Source of the DNA: Corydoras sp. C115
Taxonomy: Eukaryota; Chordata; Actinopteri; Siluriformes; Callichthyidae
DNA length: 64,000 bases
Direction of reading: 5' to 3'
Assembly: GCA_019802505.1 (NCBI GenBank)
Contig: JAFMOC010000003.1
Coordinates: forward strand, 3,727,001-3,791,000
Shown here: one piece after another, positions 55,501-64,000 of the stretch
Numbering within the stretch: the stretch's first letter is position 1
Layout of the letters: each line of letters starts with the position of its first letter
Notes under the pieces: generated by a model
The model's database searches: none
What the model was told of the DNA's origin: nothing
The model's input: the letters and a program-made list of their open reading frames with translations, nothing else
Translations under genes and position numbers: made by a program

Positions 55501-56155
55501 GTAACCAAATAAAATTTGCTTAAAACAAAATTTTAACAGTAAAATTAGTCTGAAGCCAGAACCAGCCTGAACAATGAGCTTTCAGATCAGCATTTATAAC
55601 CTGTAACATGCTACATCTCAGTCCAGGCAGCTTAGGCCTGGATGCCACATTTTAAGCATAGTGAAATCATAGTAAAATAGTAAAATCATGCTACAAAAAG
55701 AAAAAAATTGGAAATAGTTAGTTGATTTGAGAAAAATTCTGAAATAAACTCAGACTAAATGCTGTCTGTCTGTTGTTTAGACCCAGATATGTGTAAAGCC
55801 GGCCCTGCTTAGCACAAAAATAAAAACATCGTATTTTATTTAAAGGATAAACATAATGTGCATAAGTCAGAAACTTCCGGAAAGCATCTCCTTCAAAAGC
55901 AGTGGGCTTAATAAATACTGCATTAGGAACTGCTGACTTTTGAAAAGATTGCATATGCCCGATGATAAAAGCAGAATCCAAAATAAGTTCCAAAAACAGA
56001 TACAGAAATGTAGAGAGGTGCGAGTCTTTAGTGGTACTGTAAACACCATTTGGCTCGGACATCTTTAATATAAGGAGATGGATCAAAAACAAGACTGCCG
56101 AGGGCGTAGAAAAGAGAGGGTCTCAGTCACATGGGGGAGGGGAGGGTGGGTAGGT

Positions 56156-56296
56156 CTACCTGGCTGTAGCAGGTTGCACATGGCCTGGGTACGATCTGCG
56201 TGTGCTGGTGGCCTGTCTCTGACGCGCCAGGAATGACTGACCTGAACCTGTGCTGGCTAATCGGTCCTCAGCTGCTTTTTTCTGTAGAGCCATGCC
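56156..56296 (-). CDS. hook3: hook3 terminal exon and stop codon
   Basis: 141 bp: GMALQKKAAEDRLASTGSGQ, then SFLARQRQATSTRRSYPGHV, then QPATAR and TAG at 56158-56156. Near-identical to the HOOK3 C-terminus of other vertebrates as I know it. A purine-rich GAGA tract lies in the intron just upstream of the acceptor on the plus-strand reading (about 56303-56325). Confidence 0.96.
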   Translation of the reverse strand, partial: GMALQKKAAEDRLASTGSGQSFLARQRQATSTRRSYPGHVQPATAR

Positions 56297-56881
56297 CTGA
56301 GAAAGAGAGAGGGGAGAGAGAGAGAGACACACACATTGTTATACTTACACTGGAGATAAAATAAAATAAAAAAAAACAGAAAACAAATGTGTAATTTATA
56401 AACAAATGTACAAAAAAAAAACTGATTTTTCTCAGACAGAATGCCATCTACATTGATCAACATACAAGGTATTTTTTAAAAGGGATACACCATGCCACAA
56501 AACAGTGTTACAACATTGTTGTAGAACTTTTTGATGGTTACAACAGTCACCAATCAGTAGAAAGTGTGTGAGGCCATTGCCCTGAATGACTTCAGTACAT
56601 TTGCAGCCACCGGACATCACTAGTCTCTCTGCAATGATTTTAGCACACTCTTCCTCCAGTCTCTTCCACAGTTCTATGACTGTTATGGATTTCTTGGCCA
56701 TAACTTTATCATCAAGGATTTTCCAGAGATTTTCTATTGGGTTTATAACAGGAATCTGGGCTGGCCATTTCATTGTTTCAATGATTTCTGTTTAAAGGAA
56801 CCGCTTTGGCTATTTTGCTGTGTGACGGACATTGACCGGCTTGAACATTTCAGTACTACACATGAACCCAAAAAAAAAAGG

Positions 56882-56941
<60 letters not shown>

Positions 56942-56943
56942 AA

Positions 56944-57026
<83 letters not shown>

Positions 57027-60000
57027 ATATAATATTTATATTTTATAAATATAAAATATTATATTAAAATTATAATAAATATAATTTGTGGAACTGTTCA
57101 CATCTACTACCTCGTGGATCTGAGGAAACGTAATTTTATTTCTGTGTATGTCCTGTACATATTCAGTTCTGACAATAAAGCTGACTTTAAATTAAGCTGA
57201 GAAACATACAAAATATGCCACGTAACAAAGTAATATTGGTATGTTGCATACATGGTTAAAAAAAATCAAATGGCATATTCAAATATAGAGTTTGGTATTA
57301 AATAAGATAAATGTCCCGAATTAACATATTGCAAACTTTGACAGGCTGAATGTACAGTAGGGAGATAGTTAAAGCACGATCATGGGCAGGAATGCAGCGC
57401 CATCTAGTGTAGCATATTCTTAACTGCCTAACCTAGCTGCTCGGTTCCTACCACATAGTGATATTTTAATACATCATATCAATAGGTAGGATTTCTAAAG
57501 TTTTTTAAAAGGTATAATATATATAAACAAGCCTCTGACATTTAAAGGTTTGGCGGTGGATCATGCAGTTTTACTAGTACAGTATTGAACACCATGAAAC
57601 ACTAACCATGTTATACCAGGCTGACACGATGAGTTTCTCTTCATGATCTCGCTGAGACTTTGCCTTGTCATACTCTTTCTGTAAACACACAATGCAGCAT
57701 GATTAGTAAAAGTGGGAAATGCCAGAGTATAGTTGTATCATGCTTTTGGCATAAATACATTGTCATTTATTCCTTCTATTTATTTCAATAAGAATCACAT
57801 AATATAAATATTTCCATTTAATTATGTGAAATTATCTACAATGCATGTTGTATACAATACAGCTCTTTCACTTGCTCCCTAAATCAAGGCGACCACACAC
57901 GACCCCACGACCACTTAGCACCACCTCGTGGACTTCAGCTGAAATTGTAGTACCAAAAACAAAAGTAAAATGAAATGTATTTAAACATTTGTAAAAAGCT
58001 TGACCCTATATGAGTAACATATGCTGAATGATGTGTAATACATTATTCTCCCACTAACTGATTAGTATTGCTGTTAATTTACAAATGCGTCAATGTAAAA
58101 CCTGTTTATGGCAAATCGATACAAAGCGTTAGAGCATTTCATCTTCTTTGAGGATCAGAGGGACTTTGATGATTTAACTCATTTAACTCAATCAAAATAA
58201 CTAGTATTAAACTAAAACAGGTGGCTTAGTGGTTAGCACATTCGCCTTTTAGCACTAAGGATTCCCGGTTCGAATCCCCATCTGGGTGGAGTTTCCATGT
58301 TCTCCCGTGTCTGCGTGGGTTTCCTCCGGGTTCTCCGGTTTCCACCCACAGTCCAAAAACATGGATCAAGTCAATTGAGATGTCCAAATTGCCCCATATA
58401 GAGTGTGTATGTGTGTGTGTCTGTGAGTGAGTGAGTGAGTGTGTGCCCAGCGATAGATTGGCACCCTGTCCTGGGTGTATCTGCCCAGCGCCCAAAACGT
58501 TCTCCCCTGGATGGGCATGGGGAACCTCACTGCGACCATAATATAGGATAAAGCGGAAGATAACGAATGAAAGAATGAATAAACCAAAACATTTGGATCT
58601 GATGGACATAACCTTGATTTCTGTTTAATAGGTCTGCACACCTGCCAGAGTGAATTTTTTTAGCACTTTTATTTTCACTAAAGATCAAAGCCAATTTTCT
58701 CAAAATTGAATGACTGAACTAAATAAGTAAAGTTATTGGTAATTTTAAAAACCTGGTTTTTGTTGGCCTGAACACAAATCTATACACAGTCTGTATATTA
58801 CTCATGTTTTAAACCTGTTAACATTGACTGGTGGCTCTTGGGTCTTTGCAAGGTTTCATAAAAACAGTGAATTTTAACATACCACCATCACATAGGCATG
58901 CTCTTTTTTCCCACTTTGACTCTGACAAAATGTGCAAATACTTGATGCAGTTCCGTAACAAAATGATGCCCATGTAGTGCTTACTGTATCTAGATAAGCT
59001 ATTGCATAGGAGTGATTAGAAAAACTGTACCTCCATGGAGTGGAGCATCCTTTCTTTTTCCTGCAGCTGGTTCTTCAGGGCCTGTACCTCAGGAGCCGAG
59101 CCCTGGTTCTGTTTGGGATCTAAAGTTCGAATTACCTAAACACAAACACACACAAAAAAAAAAAAAAACAGAAACCTTTCACCAGTGCTGGAGTGGACAC
59201 CAAAGAATAAACAAATATCAGATTAGTAAACATTTATTAACAAGTATGATTCACAAATTGATTACTACATGAATTGATAATGTGAATGAGTTTTGCACTC
59301 AATGTCATTTATTACTTTATGTAGTTTAAATTCTTACTGATTCATTTGTTACTGGATTTATAGATTAATAACTTTTAGCAATATAAAATTGCCAAGACTT
59401 TTTTTTTTTTTTTTTTTTTTTTCCATCAGACTCCGGTATTTGGTCCACAACTAAAGCTAAAAACACAACTTGGACTTAAAAATTTGAAACAGCATTATTT
59501 GAAATTAACTGCAAGATCAGATTTTATTATATCTGAAACAAAATATTACTCCAGATCTGACACACACAACAAGAACTACACATTCATAAAACATGCCAAC
59601 TTACACTCTTTGCTTTCTCTAGATACTTTTTGTATCTTTCTTCCATCTGTTTCATTTCATCATCCTTCTTCTTTAGTGCTTCCTCCAGCTCTTCAATCTT
59701 CTGAGCTGAAAGCAGATAAAAAGTATCATGGGAATTATTATAAACTACTTTAAAATACAGACCTTTACAAAACTTGACAATTTTAATTTTTGCATTTATT
59801 ACTTAGAGAACACATGAAATAAGGATTTAATAGCTAACATTGAATGTAAATGTAACCTGAAATGAAAATTAAAGTCATTTAGCAGACTTTGATTTAGCTT
59901 TTATCCAAAGCAACATACAAATGAGAACACAAGTCAGTAAAAAAAAAAAAAAAAAAAACAGCATTATCCTATCCTACATTCCTCCCCCCTCTTTAGTTAA

Positions 60001-62151
60001 TAAATTTTAATGTTACATAATTATTCATTCATTCATTATCTCCCACTTTATCCTCTAGTAGGGTCGCGGTGGGGTTCCCCATACCCATCCAGGGGAGAAC
60101 GTTTCGGGCGCTGGGCAGATACACCCAGGACAGGGCGCCAATCCATCACTGGGCACACACTCACACATGCACACTCTATATGGGGCAATTTGGAGAACTC
60201 AATTGACTTGATCCATGTTTTTGGACTGTGGGAGGAAACCGGAGAACCCGGAGGAAACTCACGCGGACACGGGGAGAACATGGAAACTCCACCCAGATGG
60301 GGATTCGAACCGGGAATCCCTAGTGCTGAGAGGCGTACGTGCTAACCACTAAGCCACCGTGCCACCCGTTACATGATTAACTATGTTAATTAATGTTACA
60401 TGAAGCAAATGAATAGCAAAACATTTAAAAACAGCTGCAAAAATACCATATGTTTGTTAACTTGGGTTTAAAAGTTGCAATACAACTGCATTAATTATAA
60501 ACTTGCTAGTAACCCAAAGAAAGTGCACAGTTTTGAACATTGGTTTATTACCACTAGTGTTATATTTAGGCTCCAGGTCTTCGATGACTGCACTCTTTTT
60601 CTGCAGCTCATTGGTAACCTCTCGCAGCTTTTCTCTAAAATTCAAGATGAAAAAAAAAAAAAAATCTCTTGAAACCAGATGAGGTTTATATTTAGAGTAA
60701 GACTTCAATTAAACACTTAACCACTTACAAATGATCTTCACACTTCCGCTTCAGTAGCACCGACTGAGAAAAGATGAAAAATAAGGATAAACATTTATAC
60801 CTTTCAGCCTTCTCAGCATCATCTACTGGGAGTCAGAGGGAATAAATCATAATTATCCATAAACACTCAGCAGCCACTTTAGGTACACATCTTTGCTTTT
60901 ACACTTATTGTGCATTTTATCAGATTTACTTCTTCAACCCTCACAGGTCCACCACAGACCAGATATATTTGGATGGTGGATGATTTTGTAGCACTGCAGT
61001 GACTGATGTGGAGTACAATATGGGTCAAATGTTTGGATCTACCTACTTGGACCTCCATTTTATCCTCTTAACATACAGATGGGGTTTGTAGTTTTACAAT
61101 TATAGACTGTAGTACATTGGTTTTCTTTGTTTTGTTAGTCTCCTGGTTATCTGTTTTCTAGTGGTCAGGATCACCTCAGAAAAGGTATAATTTGGATGGT
61201 GTATTTTTTTTAATGTCAGTTCTGCAGTGACAGGGTTTTAGTGCAGCAGTGCAGCTGTAGTTTCAATTAAACACATAAGTAACACTGCTGGGATAGGAAT
61301 AATGCACCAACCAAATAATACCTGCCCTGTGGTGGTACTATTTGGTCCTGACCATTGGAACAGAGTAAAGGGGACTAACAGTAACACAGATACACTGCTA
61401 AAGATCTTTTTTTTTAATGGTAAAAATGCATGACATGACTTTATAGAAAGGACATCTGTTCAACCTATAAACAAAAATCAAACCAGCCTGCTGTGAGGCA
61501 GAAGCAATAACCCTGTATCATGTCACCCAATGGAGAAAAAAATAAAATAAAAAAATCCTGTGCTGATTCAAAAACAGGACTAGCAGAATCACTTACATCA
61601 TCAACTTTGGATCCCTGTTCCTGTAAATTCCTCTGCAGCTCCTCCACATGACTCTGTCCTGCCAGCAGCTTCTGATTGACTAATCTGAGAGAAAGAGCAA
61701 GAGAAAAAAAACTACATGAGCTTACACACTTAAAGCAAAGCACTTTTTTTTAAAGAAAAAAGATACACCTTGTTTTTACACTTTTGAACGGATCACTTCC
61801 AATAGCTATACAAATAAACTTTGTGGTTCAATATCTACATGCCACAGCCATTGCCCCTTCTCGTGTACGCACCCTCGTCTCCTCGGTTTGTATAAAAATC
61901 CAACACTTTTTTTTTTTTCACATCAAGTCCTTTTACGTCACTTTTTATGTTATCTGCTTTCATCAATATTTATGTTTGTACCTGTTCTCTGTCTCCAGTT
62001 CATTTTTTCTGCTGTTGGCATCTTCCAGTAGACTCTTAAGCAGTTCGATCTGCTCATTATCAGATCCCTCTTGATTCAGCTTTAGCATCTTATTCTCATG
62101 CTGCAGACGGATGAGTCTTTCTCTACAAAAAAAAAAAATATATATATTTTA

Positions 62152-62189
<38 letters not shown>

Positions 62190-62404
62190 AAGCATTTATT
62201 AAAATGACTGAAAAAAAAGAAAACCCACAATCTTACAGACTGATCACCCACAAAAACACTAAAAGGTTTTGTTTTTAGCTCTTAATGCAGTGTGTAATGA
62301 GTGAATCAGTATAGCAGGGTGAAGTGATTCATACCGGATCTCTGGAGTGACTATTTCCGCTGCTAGTGAATCGGATCCTTCACTGCTGCCCAATGGAACC
62401 ATTC
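56156..62404 (-). CDS. hook3: HOOK3, dynein/dynactin adaptor, C-terminal part (9 exons, 5' end outside window)
   Basis: Nine exons on the minus strand join in one frame: 62404-62335, 62122-61982, 61684-61597, 60763-60729, 60634-60552, 59705-59605, 59135-59031, 57678-57607 and 56296-56156 (stop TAG). All have AG acceptors and GT donors. The product is about 278 residues, roughly residues 440-718 of a family that is usually near 718. Seen directly: long heptad-type coiled coil (RLIRLQHENKMLKLNQEGSD, RYKKYLEKAK), then VIRTLDPKQNQ, then LIVSAWYNM, and the C-terminus RRSYPGHVQPATAR, which picks HOOK3 over HOOK1 and HOOK2. Known for the family: an N-terminal Hook domain binds dynein light intermediate chain, the coiled coil binds dynein/dynactin, and the C-terminus binds the FTS/FHIP complex for endosome and vesicle transport. 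The Hook domain exons are upstream of 62404, outside or unseen. No frameshift or premature stop was found, so the gene looks intact here. Confidence 0.95.
56432..56800 (-). pseudogene. Tc1-like transposase C-terminal fragment in a hook3 intron
   Basis: The minus strand codes MKWPAQIPVINPIENLWKIL, matching the WPAQSPDLNPIENLW motif around the third catalytic acid of Tc1 transposases; the aspartate of SPDLNP is replaced (PVINP). It continues into ELWKRLEEECAKI. The first two thirds of the gene are absent. Confidence 0.85.
56869..57021. repeat. A-run followed by (TA)n in a hook3 intron
   Basis: A near-pure A-run of about 70 bases (one GG interruption), then about 36 TA units. It sits between the Tc1 fragment and a LINE tail. 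Confidence 0.95.
57085..57200 (+). mobile_element. LINE 3'-tail fragment in a hook3 intron
   Basis: gtaattttatttctgtgtat, then cctgtacatattcag and gacaataaagctgactttaa: the terminal sequence of an L2-type element. Confidence 0.55.
57607..57678 (-). CDS. hook3: hook3 exon with LIVSAWYNM
   Basis: 72 bp, 24 codons, coding KEYDKAKSQRDHEEK then LIVSAWYNM. Acceptor tttacag, donor GTTAGT. The following intron (57606 down to 56297) contains a LINE tail, a long A-run plus (TA)n, and a Tc1-like transposase remnant. Confidence 0.94.
58219..58580 (+). repeat. SINE in a hook3 intron
   Basis: Head slightly truncated (ggtggcttagtggttagcac) with a complete body and a gaatgaaagaatgaat tail. Flanked by aaactaaaac (58209-58218) and aaaccaaaac (58581-58590). 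Confidence 0.85.
59031..59135 (-). CDS. hook3: hook3 exon with VIRTLDPKQNQ motif
   Basis: 105 bp, 35 codons, coding VIRTLDPKQNQGSAPEVQAL and ending ERMLHSME. This is the non-helical break followed by the last coiled coil. Acceptor tgtttag, donor GTACAG. The next intron (59030 down to 57679) holds a full SINE at 58219-58580. Confidence 0.95.
59605..59705 (-). CDS. hook3: hook3 coiled-coil exon
   Basis: 101 bp coding QKIEELEEALKKKDDEMKQM then EERYKKYLEKAKS. Highly charged heptad pattern. Acceptor ctttcag, donor GTAAGT. The intron upstream of it (60551 down to 59706) carries a full SINE at 60024-60367. Confidence 0.95.
60024..60367 (-). repeat. SINE in a hook3 intron, full length
   Basis: Intact copy, same sense as hook3. 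Flanked by gttacataatta (60012-60023) and gttacatgatta (60368-60379), one mismatch. Confidence 0.87.
60552..60634 (-). CDS. hook3: hook3 coiled-coil exon
   Basis: 83 bp coding EKLREVTNELQKKSAVIEDL then EPKYNTS. The IEDLEP motif is characteristic of Hook proteins. Acceptor aattttag, donor GTAATA; the last base G joins CT of the next exon to make alanine. Confidence 0.93.
60729..60763 (-). CDS. hook3: hook3 micro-exon (35 bp)
   Basis: Very short exon coding SVLLKRKCEDH plus part of a leucine codon, flanked by acceptor tttctcag and donor GTAAGT. It is needed to keep frame between QGSKVDD and EKLREVTNEL and matches the SVLLKKKLEEH stretch known in the family. It is separated from the next exon by a 94-bp intron. 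Confidence 0.88.
60880..61415 (+). repeat. Fold-back type repeat with both arms, in a hook3 intron
   Basis: A left arm (about 61068-61200: tagactgtagtacattggtt, then tctagtggtcaggatcacct), a centre (61216-61260: cagttctgcagtgacagggt) and a right arm (about 61325-61400: ggtcctgaccattggaacag agtaaaggggactaac). The two arms are inverted copies of one another. A further left-arm-like piece lies at 60900-61010. Confidence 0.6.
61597..61684 (-). CDS. hook3: hook3 coiled-coil exon
   Basis: 88 bp coding LVNQKLLAGQSHVEELQRNL and ending QGSKVDD, with acceptor tctcag and donor GTAAGT. Phase fits the exons on both sides. The 832-bp intron that follows (61596 down to 60764) contains a fold-back type repeat. 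Confidence 0.93.
61982..62122 (-). CDS. hook3: hook3 coiled-coil exon
   Basis: 141 bp, 47 codons, coding ERLIRLQHENKMLKLNQEG and onward to NELETENR. This is the most strongly conserved coiled-coil block and the one that first identified the gene. Acceptor ctgtag-type, donor GTACAA. The preceding intron is only 212 bp and holds a (TA)n tract at about 62139-62182. Confidence 0.95.
62139..62182. repeat. Imperfect (TA)n in a hook3 intron
   Basis: TA units interrupted by TTT, immediately upstream (hook3 sense) of the coiled-coil exon ending at 62122. Confidence 0.85.
62335..62404 (-). CDS. hook3: hook3 exon (first visible)
   Basis: 70 bp, acceptor ttaacag and donor GTATGA on the minus strand. 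It codes MVPLGSSEGSD...AAEIVTPEIR. The first half is the variable linker between coiled-coil blocks, and VTPEIRERL across the junction to the next exon matches the HOOK3 family. It begins with two bases that complete a codon from an exon lying upstream; I could not find that exon between 62405 and 64000. Confidence 0.88.
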
Positions 62405-62949
62405 CTGTTAAAATATAAACAACATATTTGTAAAAAAAACAGCTCCGGTCAAAGCATTGTTTCTTATATAGGTATTAGGATGCACACACAACACCTACAG
62501 GAACTTTTTATAACATCACATTCTTTGTTGATAAAAGTTGATAGAATTTTAGCTTCTCTCTTCAAAAAATCTTTTCCTGTTCATCAAGAACATCAGTCAC
62601 TAATGGATAAAAGAGCTGGCTCATAAACTCTAATCTAGTTTAATCAAAACGTGTTTGGTAAAGTTCAGGTGATTCACCAAGGCCTCACTCTTCTAACCCT
62701 ACCAATTCCGTTAAGGACTGTGCATTGTCCACTAGGTCAGGGTATGAGGGTACATAAAATGACCGTCCCCAAACCGTTCATAGAAATATGAAACGTACAT
62801 GCTAAAAATTTTAAATTATTCTCTAACAGGACAGAAAAAAAAACAGCAGAATTCTAGTACAAGTAATGAAATGGCTCCATGACCTATTCTACCAAACCAC
62901 ATTTACTCATGTGATCACCCTAATAAATAAATTTGCATGCACACACATG
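62405..62949. other. hook3 intron DNA
   Basis: No further upstream hook3 exon is visible here or in the Tc1-like element that follows, so the next exon must lie beyond 64000. Confidence 0.55.
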
Positions 62950-63913
62950 GGTGAGTAGTCAGTCACCAATTTCGTCTACTTAAAAAGATGAGAGGCCTGT
63001 AAAAATGACAAAATCACTTGGACCAAAGTTACAAAGGCTACCGTCAGTGACATACTAAGTCGCTATCTTGCAGTGCCACACATGTCAGACCTGCTTAAGC
63101 CAGTACATATCCAGGCGTGCCTGAAGTTTGTTAGAGAGCATTTGGTTGTTCCGGAAGAGTGTTGGGATATTGTCAGATGAAACCAAAGTAGAACTGTTTG
63201 GTACAAACACAACTTGTTGTGTTTGGAGGAGAGTGAAGGAGAGTTGCATCCAAAGAACACCATACCAACTGTAAAGAATGGGGGTGGCAAAATCATGCTT
63301 TGGGGCTGTTTCTCTGCAGGGAAGGGACCAGGACGACGTGTCCGTGTACATGAAAGAATGAATGGGGCCATGTATGGTGAGATTTTGAGTGCAAACCTCC
63401 TTACATCAGCAAGGGCATTGAAAAATTAAACATGACAGGGTCTTTCAGCATGACGATGATCCCAAGCACACTGCCAGGGCAACAACGGTGTGGCTTTTCA
63501 AGAAGCATTTCAAGGTCCTGAAGTGGCCTATAACCAGTCTCCAGATCTCAATCCAAACATTTGGAGGGAGTTGAAAGTCTGTGTTGCCTGCCGATAGCCC
63601 CAAAACATCGCTGCAATGGTGTGTGCCAAACTTGTGAAGACTTACAGAAAACGTTTGATCTCTTTCATTGTCAACAAAGGCTATATAACAAAGTATTGAG
63701 ATTAACTTTTGTTATTGACTAAATACTTATTTTCCACCATTATTTTCAAATAAATTCTTTAAAAATCAGACAATGTGATTTTCAGAATTTTTTTTCTCAT
63801 TGTCTTTCATAGTTGAGGTCTACCTATGATGTCAATTACAGGCCACTCTAATCACTTTAAGTGGGAGAACTTGCACAATTGGTGACTGACTAAATACATT
63901 TTCCCCCCACTGT
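62950..63913 (+). mobile_element. Tc1-like transposon with inverted ends and broken transposase
   Basis: The left end (tagtcagtcaccaatttcgt...cttaaaaagatgagaggcct) matches, as inverted repeat, the right end that finishes in ccccccactgta. The transposase is on the plus strand with frameshifts; NGGGKIMLWGCFSAGKGPGR is the clearest piece (about 63277-63336). The segment upstream of it is short, so the N-terminal DNA-binding part is deleted. About the outermost 15-20 bases of the left end are lost. Confidence 0.8.
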
Positions 63914-64000
63914 ATGTATGTATGTATATATATATATATAAGTTTCAAAGTGATGTCTGGTATTTAACAGTTTAGATAGTAAACAGTAAAGACATAAATG

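Larger units (their letters stand above)
48779..56155 (-). other. SINE-free stretch downstream of hook3, candidate long 3' untranslated region
   Basis: No coding exon is seen here. It is AT-rich with scattered A-runs and one long (TA)n at 52511-52587, and no SINE, in contrast to the DNA on either side. Minus-strand AATAAA signals occur at several places, the nearest about 320 bases after the hook3 stop (near 55834-55839) and the furthest at 48847-48852. Hook3 transcripts in mammals are, as I recall, long at the 3' end, so part of this stretch may be transcribed untranslated region. This is inference only. Confidence 0.3.

Overview
The window is AT-rich vertebrate nuclear DNA, almost certainly from a teleost fish. 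Three things show this: spliced genes with GT/AG introns, many short interspersed repeats of fish type (DANA/mermaid-like tRNA-derived SINEs, Tc1-like transposon remnants, L2/CR1-like LINE pieces), and unusually many long (TA)n microsatellites. The SINE type suggests an otophysan fish (carp, catfish or characin side), but the species cannot be fixed from this sequence. There are no prokaryotic features: no operons, ribosome binding sites or CRISPR.

Two genes can be supported. On the minus strand, nine exons between 62404 and 56156 encode the last ~278 residues of HOOK3, a dynein/dynactin adaptor; the exons upstream of 62404 lie outside the window. On the plus strand, three exons (21156-21246, 26115-26372, 30722-30920) join in frame to give the last ~181 residues of a protein I do not recognise. 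It has an acidic linker, a very basic cluster and a single C-terminal hydrophobic segment, so it looks like a tail-anchored membrane protein. Its earlier exons were not found in 1-21 kb. The two genes point towards each other. One further coding-like block on the minus strand (42777-42979) may be an exon of a third gene, unidentified.

Everything else is intron or intergenic DNA. 1-21 kb: no recognisable gene; SINEs at 7.5, 10.4 and 17.4 kb, a Tc1-like remnant at 13.1 kb, ATT/TA satellites at 15 kb and a decayed LINE at 19.6-20.7 kb. 21-31 kb: the tail-anchored protein gene with SINEs, a LINE 3' end, a small palindromic element and a Tc1 remnant in its introns. 31-48 kb: repeat-rich intergenic DNA with a 29-bp minisatellite, LINE ends, an LTR remnant interrupted by a young SINE, and the orphan exon candidate. 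48.8-56.2 kb: SINE-free DNA that may be the hook3 3' untranslated region. 56-62.4 kb: hook3. 62.9-63.9 kb: a Tc1-like element with recognisable inverted ends.

I found no evidence of a new multi-gene system. The items most worth following up are the unidentified tail-anchored protein, the orphan exon at 42.8 kb, and a fold-back repeat family whose arm-centre-arm structure can be pieced together from its copies here.
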